Positions 41,497 to 50,279 of a stretch of DNA of 64,000 bases are shown piece by piece. The notes under the pieces were generated by a model. That model was not told the DNA's origin. It ran no database searches and worked only from the letters and a program-made list of their open reading frames with translations. Both the position numbers and the translations under genes were made by a program. This DNA is from CADEED01 sp043747875 (GTDB lineage: Bacteria > Pseudomonadota > Gammaproteobacteria > Steroidobacterales > Steroidobacteraceae). The stretch is from positions 1-64,000 of the forward strand of contig JAYTOI010000173.1 in the NCBI GenBank assembly GCA_043747875.1. Reading direction: 5' to 3'. The first letter of the stretch is position 1, and each line of letters starts with the position of its first letter.

Positions 41497-43890
41497 GTGA
41501 CAAACCAGAACCAGGCTGGCACAAAGCTGTGCGGTCGTTTCGTGCTCATCGAGAAATTGGGCGCCGGCGGGTACGGCGAGGTGTGGCGCGCGCGTGACGA
41601 GATGCGCGACACGGAGATCGCGCTCAAGATTCTCTACTCCCAGTTCGCGAATTCCGAGCCCGCATGGCAGGTGTTCCAGCGCGAGTTCACGCTCACCGCG
41701 CGGCTGAATCACCCGGGCGTACTGCGCGTGCACGAGCCGGTGCGCGGCCCGGACGCCACGGTGCTGCCGATGGTGCTCGCCACGGGCGGCGACATGCGCG
41801 TGCTGCGCGGCGCGTCGTACACGCAGATCCTGCCGAAGCTCATCGACATTGCCGCCGCGCTCGAGCACGCGCATTCGCGCCGCATCGTGCACCGCGACCT
41901 CAAGCCCTCCAACGTGCTGCTCGATGGCGCGGGCCGGCCGTTGCTCGCGGATTTCGGCGCGGGTGCCGCCGAAGGTGACGCGACCGGCGGCCCTCCGGGC
42001 TCGCCGTTCTCCGCCAGCCCGCAGCAGCTCGCCGGAGAGCCGGCGCGTCCCGCCGACGACATCTACGGTCTCGGCGCGCTCGCGTACGAGCTGCTGTCCG
42101 GCTATCCGCCTTTTTACCCGGCGTTCGACGCGCGCAGGATCGCCACCGACGCGGTGCCGCGGTTGAAGTCCGTCAAGCCGATTCCGCCGCGCCTCGAGCT
42201 GCTGGTGTCGTGGTTGCTCGCAAAGCAGGGGCGCGAGCGCCCACCGTCGATGCGCCACGTCGCCGACGAAATGAGCGCGGTGCTCCAGGACACGCTCGGC
42301 TTGGAGAACAGCGCCGCCGACGGCGCGTCGGCGGCTGAAGCCGCCGATCAGGCCGAAAGATTGGGGGCGGACTTCAACAATGTCGCTCCGGCGATCGTTG
42401 CCGATCTCCCATCTACCGCTGGCAGCGTGCGCGAGCTCGAGGAAATCGATCCGCAGATGCTGCCGCAGGTGGACCAGCTGCGCGCACAGGTGCAGCGCGA
42501 GCAGCGCGCGCGCAACCGGCGCCGTGGCATAGGGCTCGCGGCCGTACTCGTGCTGGTCACCGGTGGCGTCGCGTACCTGCTGCCCCGGCTGGCGCGCGAG
42601 CAGAAGGTCGACGTCACCGCGCTCGATGTGCCCGCTGGCCCCACCGATGCCGACGTCGCCGCCGAGAAACGCGCCGGCGAACTCGCGAGCCAGCACACCG
42701 CGCTCACCAGGCGCGTGATCGAGCTAGATTCGCGCGCCGCCGCGCAGTGGGGCGGCGGAGACTTCGCCGCCGCGCGCCAGGCGCTCGATCAGATCGGCGG
42801 CGATCTCGAGCGCCGCAAGTTCGATGCAGTGACGACCCCGCTCGGCACCCTCGACAAACAACTCACCGAGATCGAAGCGCGCGTGCCGGCGGCGCTGGCC
42901 GCGCAGATCTCCGAGGGCAAACGCGCGTTGACGGCGGGTGAGTTCGAGAACGCGCGTCAGGCTTTCGACACGGCGCTCAAGATCGAGCCGGCCAATGTCG
43001 AGGCCACCGACGGCCTGGCGAAAGTGGCGGCGGCCAGCGGTGTCGTGCCGACGCTCGCGGATGCCGAGAACGCGGAAAGCGCGAAGAACCTGCCGAAGGC
43101 GCGCGACCTGTTCGCAGACGTGCTCCAGCGCAATCCCGGCAACGCCATCGCCACCGAGGGACTGGCGCGCGTCAATCGCTCCATCGCCGAGGAACGATTC
43201 AATGCCGAGCTGGGGGCAGGTCTCGCCGCGCTGAACGCCGGGCGGCTGGCCGAGGCGCGCACGCATCTCGACCAGGCACACGCATTGCGGCCCGACAGCG
43301 GCGAAGTGTCGGCGGCGCTGCAACGGGTCGGCGACATGGGCGCCGGACGCAACGATGCCGAGCTCGAGCAGCGCGCTGCGCGGCTCGTGAACGAAGAGCG
43401 CTGGACCGAGGCCCTGGCCTTGTACGACGAGGCGCTGGCGCGCGATCCGTCGCTGCAGTTCGCCCAAAACGGCCGCGCCACGGTGGCGCCGCGCACGGAA
43501 CTCGGCAACCGTTTGCAGGCACTCATTGACAGGCCCGAGCGTCTCGCCGAAGACGGCGTGCGCGTGGAGGCCGAGCGGATGCTGGCGCGGGCGCGGGCTT
43601 TGCCGCGCCAGGGGCCGGTGATCCGCTCGCAGGTGTCGCGTCTCGAGTTGTTGCTGCCTACGTTCAATCAGCCGGTCATGCTGGCGCTCGAATCGGACAA
43701 CGCCACGGAAGTCGGAATTCAGCGCGTGGGGTTCCTGGGTCGGTTCGACCGTCGCGAGGTGACTCTGAAACCGGGCAAATACACGGTCACCGGCAAGCGC
43801 TCGGGGTTCCGCGACGTGCGCCGTGAGATCACCGTGGCGCCCGGACAGTCCGAGCAAACCATCGTCATCCGCTGCCTGGAACCGATTTGA
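41497..43890 (+). CDS. Transmembrane Ser/Thr protein kinase with periplasmic TPR-like and PEGA-like regions
   Basis: A 797-residue Hanks-type kinase. The cytoplasmic kinase domain (residues ~14-275) has the Gly loop LGAGGYGEVW, Lys44 in IALKIL, catalytic HRD (132-134) with K136 and N139 in HRDLKPSNVLL, and DFG at 152-154, so it looks active. A charged linker (~275-340) leads to one membrane helix (~344-364, GLAAVLVLVTGGVAYLL). The outer part has helical TPR-like repeats (FENARQAFDTALKIEPANVEA, LPKARDLFADVLQRNPGNA) and a C-terminal PEGA-like strand region (REVTLKPGKYTVTGKRSGFRDVRREI). The start is GTG 41497. It probably phosphorylates FHA-domain partners encoded next to it and at 30 kb; that link is inferred. 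Confidence 0.92.
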   Translation: MTNQNQAGTKLCGRFVLIEKLGAGGYGEVWRARDEMRDTEIALKILYSQFANSEPAWQVFQREFTLTARLNHPGVLRVHEPVRGPDATVLPMVLATGGDMRVLRGASYTQILPKLIDIAAALEHAHSRRIVHRDLKPSNVLLDGAGRPLLADFGAGAAEGDATGGPPGSPFSASPQQLAGEPARPADDIYGLGALAYELLSGYPPFYPAFDARRIATDAVPRLKSVKPIPPRLELLVSWLLAKQGRERPPSMRHVADEMSAVLQDTLGLENSAADGASAAEAADQAERLGADFNNVAPAIVADLPSTAGSVRELEEIDPQMLPQVDQLRAQVQREQRARNRRRGIGLAAVLVLVTGGVAYLLPRLAREQKVDVTALDVPAGPTDADVAAEKRAGELASQHTALTRRVIELDSRAAAQWGGGDFAAARQALDQIGGDLERRKFDAVTTPLGTLDKQLTEIEARVPAALAAQISEGKRALTAGEFENARQAFDTALKIEPANVEATDGLAKVAAASGVVPTLADAENAESAKNLPKARDLFADVLQRNPGNAIATEGLARVNRSIAEERFNAELGAGLAALNAGRLAEARTHLDQAHALRPDSGEVSAALQRVGDMGAGRNDAELEQRAARLVNEERWTEALALYDEALARDPSLQFAQNGRATVAPRTELGNRLQALIDRPERLAEDGVRVEAERMLARARALPRQGPVIRSQVSRLELLLPTFNQPVMLALESDNATEVGIQRVGFLGRFDRREVTLKPGKYTVTGKRSGFRDVRREITVAPGQSEQTIVIRCLEPI

Positions 43891-43915
43891 TCCGACCACG
43901 ATCTCAATAAATAAC

Positions 43916-46366
43916 GTGGAACCGTCCCTCTCCATCGACCCGACCATCGTGCTGCGCAGCTCCCAGGGCGAATCGCGCTACGGCGCGCGTGTGCTGCTCG
44001 ACCCGGGCTCGGGCGCGATGCGGGCGGACCATACCGATGCGCCTTCGCCGGTCGAAGCACGGCCCATCGCCAGCCTGCGTGCCGTGGGCGGCCGCTGGCT
44101 GCTCGATGCCTCGACCGAAGGCCGCGTCAGCATCAACGGTGTGCCCGTCGGCGGCGCCCGCATCGTCACCGCGGGCGACGTCATCACCGTCGCCGAGTCG
44201 CAGCTCCTCGTAGAAGAATCGTCACCGCAGTCGCTGGTGCTGCGTCGCTACGAGCTCGAAGGCACCGATACGCTGCCGCCGGTCGCGGACAGCGTGCAGA
44301 CCCTGGCACGGCCCGCCGAAGAGCTGCCGGTCGAGATGGGCGAAGTGCCGAGCATCGACTCGCTCGCCCGCCCGACCGCGGGCACGAAGAAGCGCAGCCG
44401 GCTCAATTACGCCGCGTGGGCAATGGCGCTGCTGCTCGCGCTGGTGCTCGGCGTGTTCGCGCTGCTCAAGCCCATCGAGCTCGATCTGCGGCCCGCCGAC
44501 GCCGACGTGCGCTCAGTCGGAGGTTTCTCGTGGCAGTCGGCATCGAGCGTGTTCGTGCTGCCGGGCGAGCACACGCTGCGCGCCCAGCGCGAAGGCTACG
44601 TCGCCGCCGACATCAAGGTGACCGTCTCGGGCCCGGCGCGCGCGCGCGCGCTCATCCACTTGGTCAAACTACCGGGCGAGCTCGAGGTCGACACCGGCGG
44701 CGTGCCGGCGCGCATTTCCGCCGACGGCGCGGAGCTCGGCACCGTGCCGGGCACGGTCGACGTGCCGGCCGGCGAGCGCACGCTGACGTTCGTCGCGCCG
44801 CGCCATCTCGCCCACGTCGAGCGCATCGTCATCGCGGGCGGCGGCGAGAAACAGAAACTGGCGGTCGTTCTCAAGCCGAACTTCGGCGTCATCACCGTGC
44901 AGTCCGTGCCCACCGGCGCGGCCATCGAAGTCGACGGCAAGCCCGTCGGCGTCACGCCCACGAAAGTGGAGATGGATTCGGGCATCCGGCGCGTGCAGAT
45001 CTCCGTGCCGGGCCTGCGCGCGTGGACTTCCACTGTCGCCGTCACCGCGGGTCAGCCGCAGACTCTCGGCCCCATCACGCTCGGCGCGGCCGACGCCCGC
45101 GTGACCGTGCGCTCCGTGCCCGCGGGCGCGCAGGTGACTGTGGGCGGCAGCTTCCGCGGGCTCACGCCCGTTACCGTCGATCTGTCGCCCGGCGTGTCGC
45201 ACGAAATCACGATCACGCGCGCAGGGTATGCGCCGTGGACGCGCGCGATCTTCGCCGACGCCGGCAAGGAGTCGATGCTCGATGCGCGCCTCGCCGCGCT
45301 GCTCGTGCAGGTGCGCGTGCAGGGCGCGCCGGCCGACGCGGAAGTGTTCGTGAACGGCACGTCGCGCGGCAAGGCGCCGACGTCGTTCGAGCTGCCGGCG
45401 AGCCGCCACCGTCTCGAAGTGCGCAAGGAAGGCTACAAGGCCTTCGCCAGCGACCTGGTGCTCGCGCCCGGCATCGGGCGCACCGTCGACTACCAGCTCA
45501 TCGACCCGAAGGACATCGCCGGCAACGCGCCGCAGCGGCTCACGACCAAGGACGGCATCAAACTACTCATCGTCGCCGGCGGCACGTTCCAGTCCGGCAG
45601 CGAGCGTCGCGAGCAGGGCCGCAGGCCGAACGAGGGCGGGCGCAAGGTGACGTTGCTGCGGCCGTTCTACATGGGCGAGCGCGAAATCACGAACGCGCAG
45701 TTCCGCAAATTCCGCGCCAGCCACAATTCCGGCGCCATCGGCACCCAGTCGCTCGACCTGGACAAGCAACCCGTGGTGCGCGTCACCTGGGAGGACGCGG
45801 CCGAGTTCTGCAACTGGCTCTCGCAGCAGGAAGGCCTGCCGCCCGCGTATTCGGGCGGCGCCGAGGCCGGCGGTTTCACGCTCATCACGCCGGTCATCAC
45901 GGGCTTCCGTCTGCCCACCGAGGCCGAGTGGGAGTTCGCCGCGCGCGCCGCGAGCACCGGCAAGCCGCTGCGCTATCCCTGGGGCAAAGACCTGCCGCTC
46001 GTCTCCGGCACTGCGAATGTTGCTGGAAGCGAAGCGGGTGAGTTGTTGGGTGGAACCGTGCTATCGGGGCATCGTGACGAGTTCGCGGCCGCCGCGGCGC
46101 CCGCGCTGTTCGCGCCGAATCCGCTCGGCTTCTTCGATTTCGCGGGCAACGTGTCCGAATGGACCAACGACCGCTATTCCTCGTTCGTGGCATCCACCGC
46201 GGTCACCGATCCGTTGGGCCCGCCGGATGGCAAATTTCACGCGTACCGCGGCTCGAACTGGCGCACCGCCAGCGCCGGCGACCTGCGCTTCCCGTGGCGC
46301 GAGGGTGGTGCCGAGGCCACCGACTTCATCGGTTTGCGCGTCGCGCGCTACGTGGCGCCGGAGTAG
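43916..46366 (+). CDS. FHA-like / PEGA-repeat / FGE-like (SUMF1) membrane protein
   Basis: An 816-residue single-pass protein. An N-terminal FHA-like domain (about 40-105: SINGVPVGGARIVTAGDVITV) is cytoplasmic. One membrane helix follows near residues 165-187 (AAWAMALLLALVLGVFALL). Outside there are four or five PEGA repeats (~195-520; e.g. ITVQSVPTGAAIEVDGKPVG and VTVRSVPAGAQVTVGGSFRG). A C-terminal formylglycine-generating-enzyme-like domain (~550-816) carries the fold marks YMGEREITNAQFRKF, LPTEAEWEFAARAAS, WGKDLP, FDFAGNVSEWTNDRY and DFIGLRVARY. The two active-site cysteines of true FGE are absent (only one Cys, in AEFCNWL), so it probably binds rather than oxidises. GTG start at 43916 follows the kinase gene by 25 bp. 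Confidence 0.9.
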   Translation: MEPSLSIDPTIVLRSSQGESRYGARVLLDPGSGAMRADHTDAPSPVEARPIASLRAVGGRWLLDASTEGRVSINGVPVGGARIVTAGDVITVAESQLLVEESSPQSLVLRRYELEGTDTLPPVADSVQTLARPAEELPVEMGEVPSIDSLARPTAGTKKRSRLNYAAWAMALLLALVLGVFALLKPIELDLRPADADVRSVGGFSWQSASSVFVLPGEHTLRAQREGYVAADIKVTVSGPARARALIHLVKLPGELEVDTGGVPARISADGAELGTVPGTVDVPAGERTLTFVAPRHLAHVERIVIAGGGEKQKLAVVLKPNFGVITVQSVPTGAAIEVDGKPVGVTPTKVEMDSGIRRVQISVPGLRAWTSTVAVTAGQPQTLGPITLGAADARVTVRSVPAGAQVTVGGSFRGLTPVTVDLSPGVSHEITITRAGYAPWTRAIFADAGKESMLDARLAALLVQVRVQGAPADAEVFVNGTSRGKAPTSFELPASRHRLEVRKEGYKAFASDLVLAPGIGRTVDYQLIDPKDIAGNAPQRLTTKDGIKLLIVAGGTFQSGSERREQGRRPNEGGRKVTLLRPFYMGEREITNAQFRKFRASHNSGAIGTQSLDLDKQPVVRVTWEDAAEFCNWLSQQEGLPPAYSGGAEAGGFTLITPVITGFRLPTEAEWEFAARAASTGKPLRYPWGKDLPLVSGTANVAGSEAGELLGGTVLSGHRDEFAAAAAPALFAPNPLGFFDFAGNVSEWTNDRYSSFVASTAVTDPLGPPDGKFHAYRGSNWRTASAGDLRFPWREGGAEATDFIGLRVARYVAPE

Positions 46367-46369
46367 TTC

Positions 46370-46729
46370 ATGAAAAACGCCCTCTTGAGTCTGTTCGCCA
46401 TCTTCGTGGCCGGCGTCGCCGCCGTCGCCGCGACCACGGCCATGCTCAACATGCAGGAACACGCGTCGCGCCTGAAAGCCGCACCCGTTGCGCAGCTCGC
46501 CGCGGAGGCACCACCGCCCGCGGGCGCCGAGGCCGGCGGCGCGAAGCCCGCGGTTCCGACCACCGCGGAGCCGGCGAAACCCGAAGCATCCGGCGCGTCC
46601 GCGCCCGCGCCCGCGGCCGAGGACGATGAGCCGGACAAGGACCCCTACGAGGGCATCGACAAGGAAGAGCTGCCGCCCGATCTGCAATACAACGCGGATT
46701 CGAGCGTGAGTTTCCCCACCAACATCTGA
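46370..46729 (+). CDS. Small secreted/anchored Pro/Ala-rich protein (119 aa)
   Basis: The N-terminus is an uncleaved anchor or signal (KNALLSLFAIFVAGVAAVAATTAML), followed by a low-complexity Pro/Ala/Glu linker and an acidic C-terminus (DDEPDKDPYEGIDKEELPPDLQYNADSSVSFPTNI). No domain is recognised. It starts 3 bp after the FGE-like gene stop and lies 18 bp before the actin-like/FHA gene, so it belongs to the operon. A role as a small membrane partner of the vWA or kinase proteins is speculative. Confidence 0.7.
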   Translation: MKNALLSLFAIFVAGVAAVAATTAMLNMQEHASRLKAAPVAQLAAEAPPPAGAEAGGAKPAVPTTAEPAKPEASGASAPAPAAEDDEPDKDPYEGIDKEELPPDLQYNADSSVSFPTNI

Positions 46730-46747
46730 GAACGGCAGTAGTTAGTC

Positions 46748-48121
46748 ATGTACGGCATCCACTTCGACCACCACACGCTGTCCATCGCCCGCGATGGCGT
46801 GCTGCTCGCGCACGAGCCGCTGGCGGTCGAGGTCGCCGCGCGTGCTCCGCGCTTCGGGCGCGCCGCGCTCGCGGCCGCGCGCGGCCGTCCCGACGAGGTG
46901 TCGCTGAATCACTGGCGCGAGCTCGGCCGCGGCTCTCCTTCCGATGGCAATGGGGCGGCACGGGCCGCGGCGCTCGAAGTGCAGGCGCACCTGGCCGCGC
47001 TCGGCGTGCAGGAGCGCATCGACGCCGTCATCGCGGTGCCGGCCGATCTCGACAACGAACAACTATCGCGTCTGCGCGGCGCGCTGTCCGCCGCGGGTTG
47101 CGACGCGCGCGACTTCGTCGATGCCGCCACGCTGACGGCGGCCGCCGTGTCAGAACGCGCGCACTACGTGGTGCTCGAAGCCGGCTGGCGCTCGGCGATG
47201 GCTACGCGCGTCTTGGGTGGCGCGCGTTGCGCGCAGGAAGAGTCCTTCGCGAGCGAGCGTGCGAACTTGCTCGATGTCTACGACCTGTGGCTGACCGGTG
47301 TGGCCGCGGCCATGGTCAAGAACACGCGTTTTGATCCGCTGCTCTCGCTCGACGTCGAGCAACGCTTGTTTGCGGAGCTGCCGGCGCTGGCGGCGCGCGC
47401 GGCCACCGACGGCAAGGCCGAGGCTGTGCTCGAGGCGGATGGCTCGCGTTTTGCCGTGTGGGTCGACGCGCAGTTGTTTGCCGATGCCGCGCAGCAGTTC
47501 TATCGCGAGCTCGCGCGGCTCGCGCGTTCGGCGCACATCGCGGGTCAGGGCGCGGCGCTGGTGTTGCCCGCCGAGGCGCGCCGCTGGCCTGGCTTCCTGC
47601 CGCTGTTCGGCAACGAGCACGAAGGCCTGGTGATCGCGCCCGCTGGTCTCGCGGCCGTGGCCGCGTCGCTGCAGGCCGCCGATGCCGAGGGTGCACCGCA
47701 CCTGCGGCGCAGTGTCGCGCGCATCGCCGGTCACGGACTCGAAGGCCACATCGAATACGTTTCGACCGCACTGCCGTCGCCCGGGCGCGCATTGCCGGTC
47801 ACGCACATTCTCTACGGCGGCGATTCCATGCGTTTTCCCGAGGGCGGGCTGGTCATCGGCACCGAGGACGTCTCCAACACGCCGCACATTGCGCTGTCGC
47901 GCGCCGCGGCCGGTGTGTCGCGCCGCCATTGCTCCCTGCGTCGCGACGGCGAGCGCACGGTGCTGGTGGATCACAGCCGCTTTGGCACCTGGGTCAATGG
48001 CGCGCGCGTACGCGAGCGCGCCACCGTGCGGCCCGGCGACCGCGTGCGAGTCGGCACTCCGGGCGTCGAATTCACGTTGATATCGGCGGCGGCCTTCCCG
48101 CGCGAACCGGCCGCGCCATGA
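46748..48121 (+). CDS. Actin-like (Hsp70/FtsA-type) domain fused to FHA domain
   Basis: A 457-residue cytoplasmic protein. The first ~340 residues resemble an actin/Hsp70-like ATPase fold in layout: MYGIHFDHHTLSIARDG as a degenerate phosphate-1 strand, RIDAVIAVPADLDNEQLSRLRGALSAAGC like the Hsp70 V-x-V-P-A segment, and HYVVLEAGWRSAMATRVLGGA like phosphate 2. The phosphate motifs are weak, so ATP binding is uncertain. The C-terminal ~90 residues are an FHA domain (GGLVIGTEDVSNTPHIALSRAAAGVSRRHCSLRR, RFGTWVNGARVRERATVRPGD). The stop overlaps the first vWA gene by 4 bp (ATGA). It may be a phospho-dependent adaptor for the neighbouring kinase. Confidence 0.75.
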   Translation: MYGIHFDHHTLSIARDGVLLAHEPLAVEVAARAPRFGRAALAAARGRPDEVSLNHWRELGRGSPSDGNGAARAAALEVQAHLAALGVQERIDAVIAVPADLDNEQLSRLRGALSAAGCDARDFVDAATLTAAAVSERAHYVVLEAGWRSAMATRVLGGARCAQEESFASERANLLDVYDLWLTGVAAAMVKNTRFDPLLSLDVEQRLFAELPALAARAATDGKAEAVLEADGSRFAVWVDAQLFADAAQQFYRELARLARSAHIAGQGAALVLPAEARRWPGFLPLFGNEHEGLVIAPAGLAAVAASLQAADAEGAPHLRRSVARIAGHGLEGHIEYVSTALPSPGRALPVTHILYGGDSMRFPEGGLVIGTEDVSNTPHIALSRAAAGVSRRHCSLRRDGERTVLVDHSRFGTWVNGARVRERATVRPGDRVRVGTPGVEFTLISAAAFPREPAAP

Positions 48122-49212
48122 AAAAACGCAAGGCCTTCGAAGTCTTCACGCTGTCGTTCCTCGACTGCATCTGCTGCGGCTTCGGCGCAGTGGTGCTGTT
48201 CTACACCATCGTGCAGGCGCAGAGCGGCATCGAGCGCATCCGCAAAGTCGACGACCTGACGGGCGAGGTGAGCAAGCTCGATGAGGAAGTGAAGGAGGGC
48301 GCGCGCAATCTCGTGCAACTGCGCAACACGCTCGAGAAGACCGATACCGACGCCACCGCGGCGAAGGCGCGCGCGGCGCGCATCGCGCTCGAGCTCAAGG
48401 AGCGCCGCGAGCAATCGACGGAGTACGACGAGTCCAGCCTCGCGCGACGAGAACATATCAATCAGCTCATGGCCGATATCAAGTCGCTCGACGAAGGCGT
48501 CAAGCGGCTGCAGGGCGGCGCGCTCGACAAGGGACAGGCGGGCACGAAGACGGTCGTGTTCCGCGGCAAGGGCGATCGTCGTTACATCAGCGCGCTGCGC
48601 ATGAAGGGCAAGCGCATCCTGGTGCTGCTGGATACCTCCGCCAGCATGATGGAAGACGATGTCGTGAAGGTCATCCGGTTGCGCAACCAGCCCGAGACCG
48701 CGCGCAAGCTCGCGCAGAAGTGGCGCCGCGCGATCGACATGGTCGACTGGATCACAGCGGCCATGCCGGACAACTCGCAGTTCCAGGTCTACGGCTTCAA
48801 TACGAAGGCGAAGCCCGTCGTATCCGACACCGCGGGCAAATGGCTCGCGTCCGGCGATCCGCGCGTGGTCAACAACGTGCGCATGGCCATTCGCAACATC
48901 GTGCCCGCCGAAGGCACCAGCCTCGTCAACGCGCTGCTGGCAGTGCGCACGATCACGCCGGCGCCCGATCAGATCATCCTCATCACCGATGGTCTGCCAA
49001 CGCAGGGTTCCGTGCCGCCGTCGCGCAAGTTCATCAACGTGCGCGAACGCGAAAAACTGTTCGACGACGCGGTGAAGACCGTCGACCGCGATCTGCCGAT
49101 CGACGTGGTGTTGTTGCCGATGAAGGGCGACCTGCTCGCCGCGCACGCGTTCTGGAAGCTCGCGCGCCGCTCGAAGGGCGCCTACGTCATTCCTTCACGC
49201 GACTGGCCATAA
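48118..49212 (+). CDS. Membrane-anchored vWA-domain protein 1
   Basis: A 364-residue protein with a short cytoplasmic start (MKKRKAFEVFT), one membrane helix (about 12-33) containing LSFLDCICCGFGAVVL, a coiled coil (~45-125: LDEEVKEGARNLVQLRNTLEK) and a C-terminal von Willebrand factor A domain (~165-350). The vWA metal site is intact: D172-T-S-A-S, then a Thr in AEGTSLVNALL and an Asp in IILITDGLPTQG. The conserved Asp16 at the membrane edge recalls the single-helix proton-channel partners ExbD/MotB, but there is no ExbB/MotA gene here. It overlaps the actin-like/FHA gene (ATGA) and precedes its paralogue by 12 bp. Confidence 0.88.
   Translation: MKKRKAFEVFTLSFLDCICCGFGAVVLFYTIVQAQSGIERIRKVDDLTGEVSKLDEEVKEGARNLVQLRNTLEKTDTDATAAKARAARIALELKERREQSTEYDESSLARREHINQLMADIKSLDEGVKRLQGGALDKGQAGTKTVVFRGKGDRRYISALRMKGKRILVLLDTSASMMEDDVVKVIRLRNQPETARKLAQKWRRAIDMVDWITAAMPDNSQFQVYGFNTKAKPVVSDTAGKWLASGDPRVVNNVRMAIRNIVPAEGTSLVNALLAVRTITPAPDQIILITDGLPTQGSVPPSRKFINVREREKLFDDAVKTVDRDLPIDVVLLPMKGDLLAAHAFWKLARRSKGAYVIPSRDWP
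48136..48176 (+). repeat. 41-bp direct repeat, copy 1
   Basis: Identical over 41 bp to 49243-49283, 1107 bp downstream, including third codon positions. It encodes FEVFTLSFLDCICC, the membrane entry of both vWA proteins. The flanking coding sequence diverges quickly on the C-terminal side. Confidence 0.95.
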
Positions 49213-49224
49213 GAGAACGAACGC

Positions 49225-50268
49225 ATGGGCAAGCGCCGCGAATTCGAAGTCTTCACGCTGTCGTTCCTCGACTGCATCTGCTGTGGCTTTGGCGCCATCA
49301 TCCTGCTGCTCGTGCTCACCGACGTCGGCCAGCCCATAATCATCGAGCGCAGCGAGAAAGACCTGCGCGGCCAGATCCTCGACCTGCAGCGCCAGTTGTT
49401 CGAATTGCGCGGCGAAACGGAAATCCTCAATCGCGAATTGCAGGGCCGCAAGGAAGTTCTGGACGCGTCGCAGTCGCGCCTGGCTTCGCTGGCCGGGGAC
49501 CTGTCCAAGATTCGCGGCGAGTTCAAAGCCAGCACCGGCGAGGCCGCGGTTACGAACAAGGTGGAGACAGATCTCGTCGCGCTCCACCAGACGCTCACGG
49601 CCGAGATGCAGCGGCTGCTCAAGAACGCGCCGCGCAAAGTCCAGACCGTGCAGGCCGTCGGCGGCATTCCGGTCGACAGCGAGTACATCATCTTCGTAGT
49701 CGATACGTCGGGCAGCATGCAATCCGACAACTGGGAGAACGCCCAGAATGTCATGAAGGAAATTCTCGACATCTACCCGAAGGTGAAGGGGCTGCAGATC
49801 CTCGACGACGAGGGCAAGCCGATGTTCCCGAGCACCAAGGGCCAGTGGCTGCAGGACACACCGATCCAGCGCGCGAAGATCGTCAACACCATGGTGAATT
49901 GGCGCGCCTACAGCAATTCGAGCCCGGTCGAGGGCATCGGCGCCGCGGTTCAGGGATGGTGGGCGGCCGACAAGAAGATCAGCGTGTATGTCATAGGCGA
50001 CGACTTCACCGGCAGTTCCATCGAGGCGGCACTCGCGGCGGTGCGTAAATACAACCCGATGGACGCGCGCGGGCGTCGCCGCATCCGCATCCACGCCATC
50101 GGGATGCCCGACGGCCCGAACTCGCCGCCGTTTATCAACGCACGGTTTGCTGCTCTAATGCGAGCCATGTGCGACGACAACGAAGGCACCTTCGTCGGTC
50201 TCACGGTCGGCGGCGAGAGCTGCGCCATCAAGGTCGACGTGCTCGGCCAGCCGCGCTGCATTAGTTAG
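49225..50268 (+). CDS. Membrane-anchored vWA-domain protein 2
   Basis: A 347-residue paralogue of the preceding gene. It has the same N-terminal layout (MGKRREFEVFTLSFLDCICCGFGAIILLLVL), a coiled coil (about 45-125: LRGQILDLQRQLFELRGE) and a vWA domain (~150-340) with the metal-site motif D160-T-S-G-S and later acidic positions (VIGDDFTGSS). Outside the first 25 residues the two proteins differ strongly. Its vWA domain has a long insertion (IYPKVKGLQILDDEGKPMF). The second Asp of the conserved SFLD/GDD set and the paired Cys (FLDCICC) are kept. Stop context is TTAGTTAGTAG. A lipoprotein gene follows 11 bp later. Tandem pairing suggests a heteromeric complex. Confidence 0.88.
   Translation: MGKRREFEVFTLSFLDCICCGFGAIILLLVLTDVGQPIIIERSEKDLRGQILDLQRQLFELRGETEILNRELQGRKEVLDASQSRLASLAGDLSKIRGEFKASTGEAAVTNKVETDLVALHQTLTAEMQRLLKNAPRKVQTVQAVGGIPVDSEYIIFVVDTSGSMQSDNWENAQNVMKEILDIYPKVKGLQILDDEGKPMFPSTKGQWLQDTPIQRAKIVNTMVNWRAYSNSSPVEGIGAAVQGWWAADKKISVYVIGDDFTGSSIEAALAAVRKYNPMDARGRRRIRIHAIGMPDGPNSPPFINARFAALMRAMCDDNEGTFVGLTVGGESCAIKVDVLGQPRCIS
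49243..49283 (+). repeat. 41-bp direct repeat, copy 2
   Basis: Identical to 48136-48176. Recombination between the copies would delete 1107 bp and fuse the N-terminus of vWA protein 1 to the body of vWA protein 2 in frame (1107 is a multiple of 3). Confidence 0.95.
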
Positions 50269-50279
50269 TAGGGAACAGC

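Noticed and set aside
40138..42696. 852-codon open frame on the minus strand
   Set aside because: Antisense to the lipoprotein and kinase genes, which have lipobox and kinase motifs; the antisense product is His/Arg/Ala-rich without domains. Long antisense frames are expected at this G+C.
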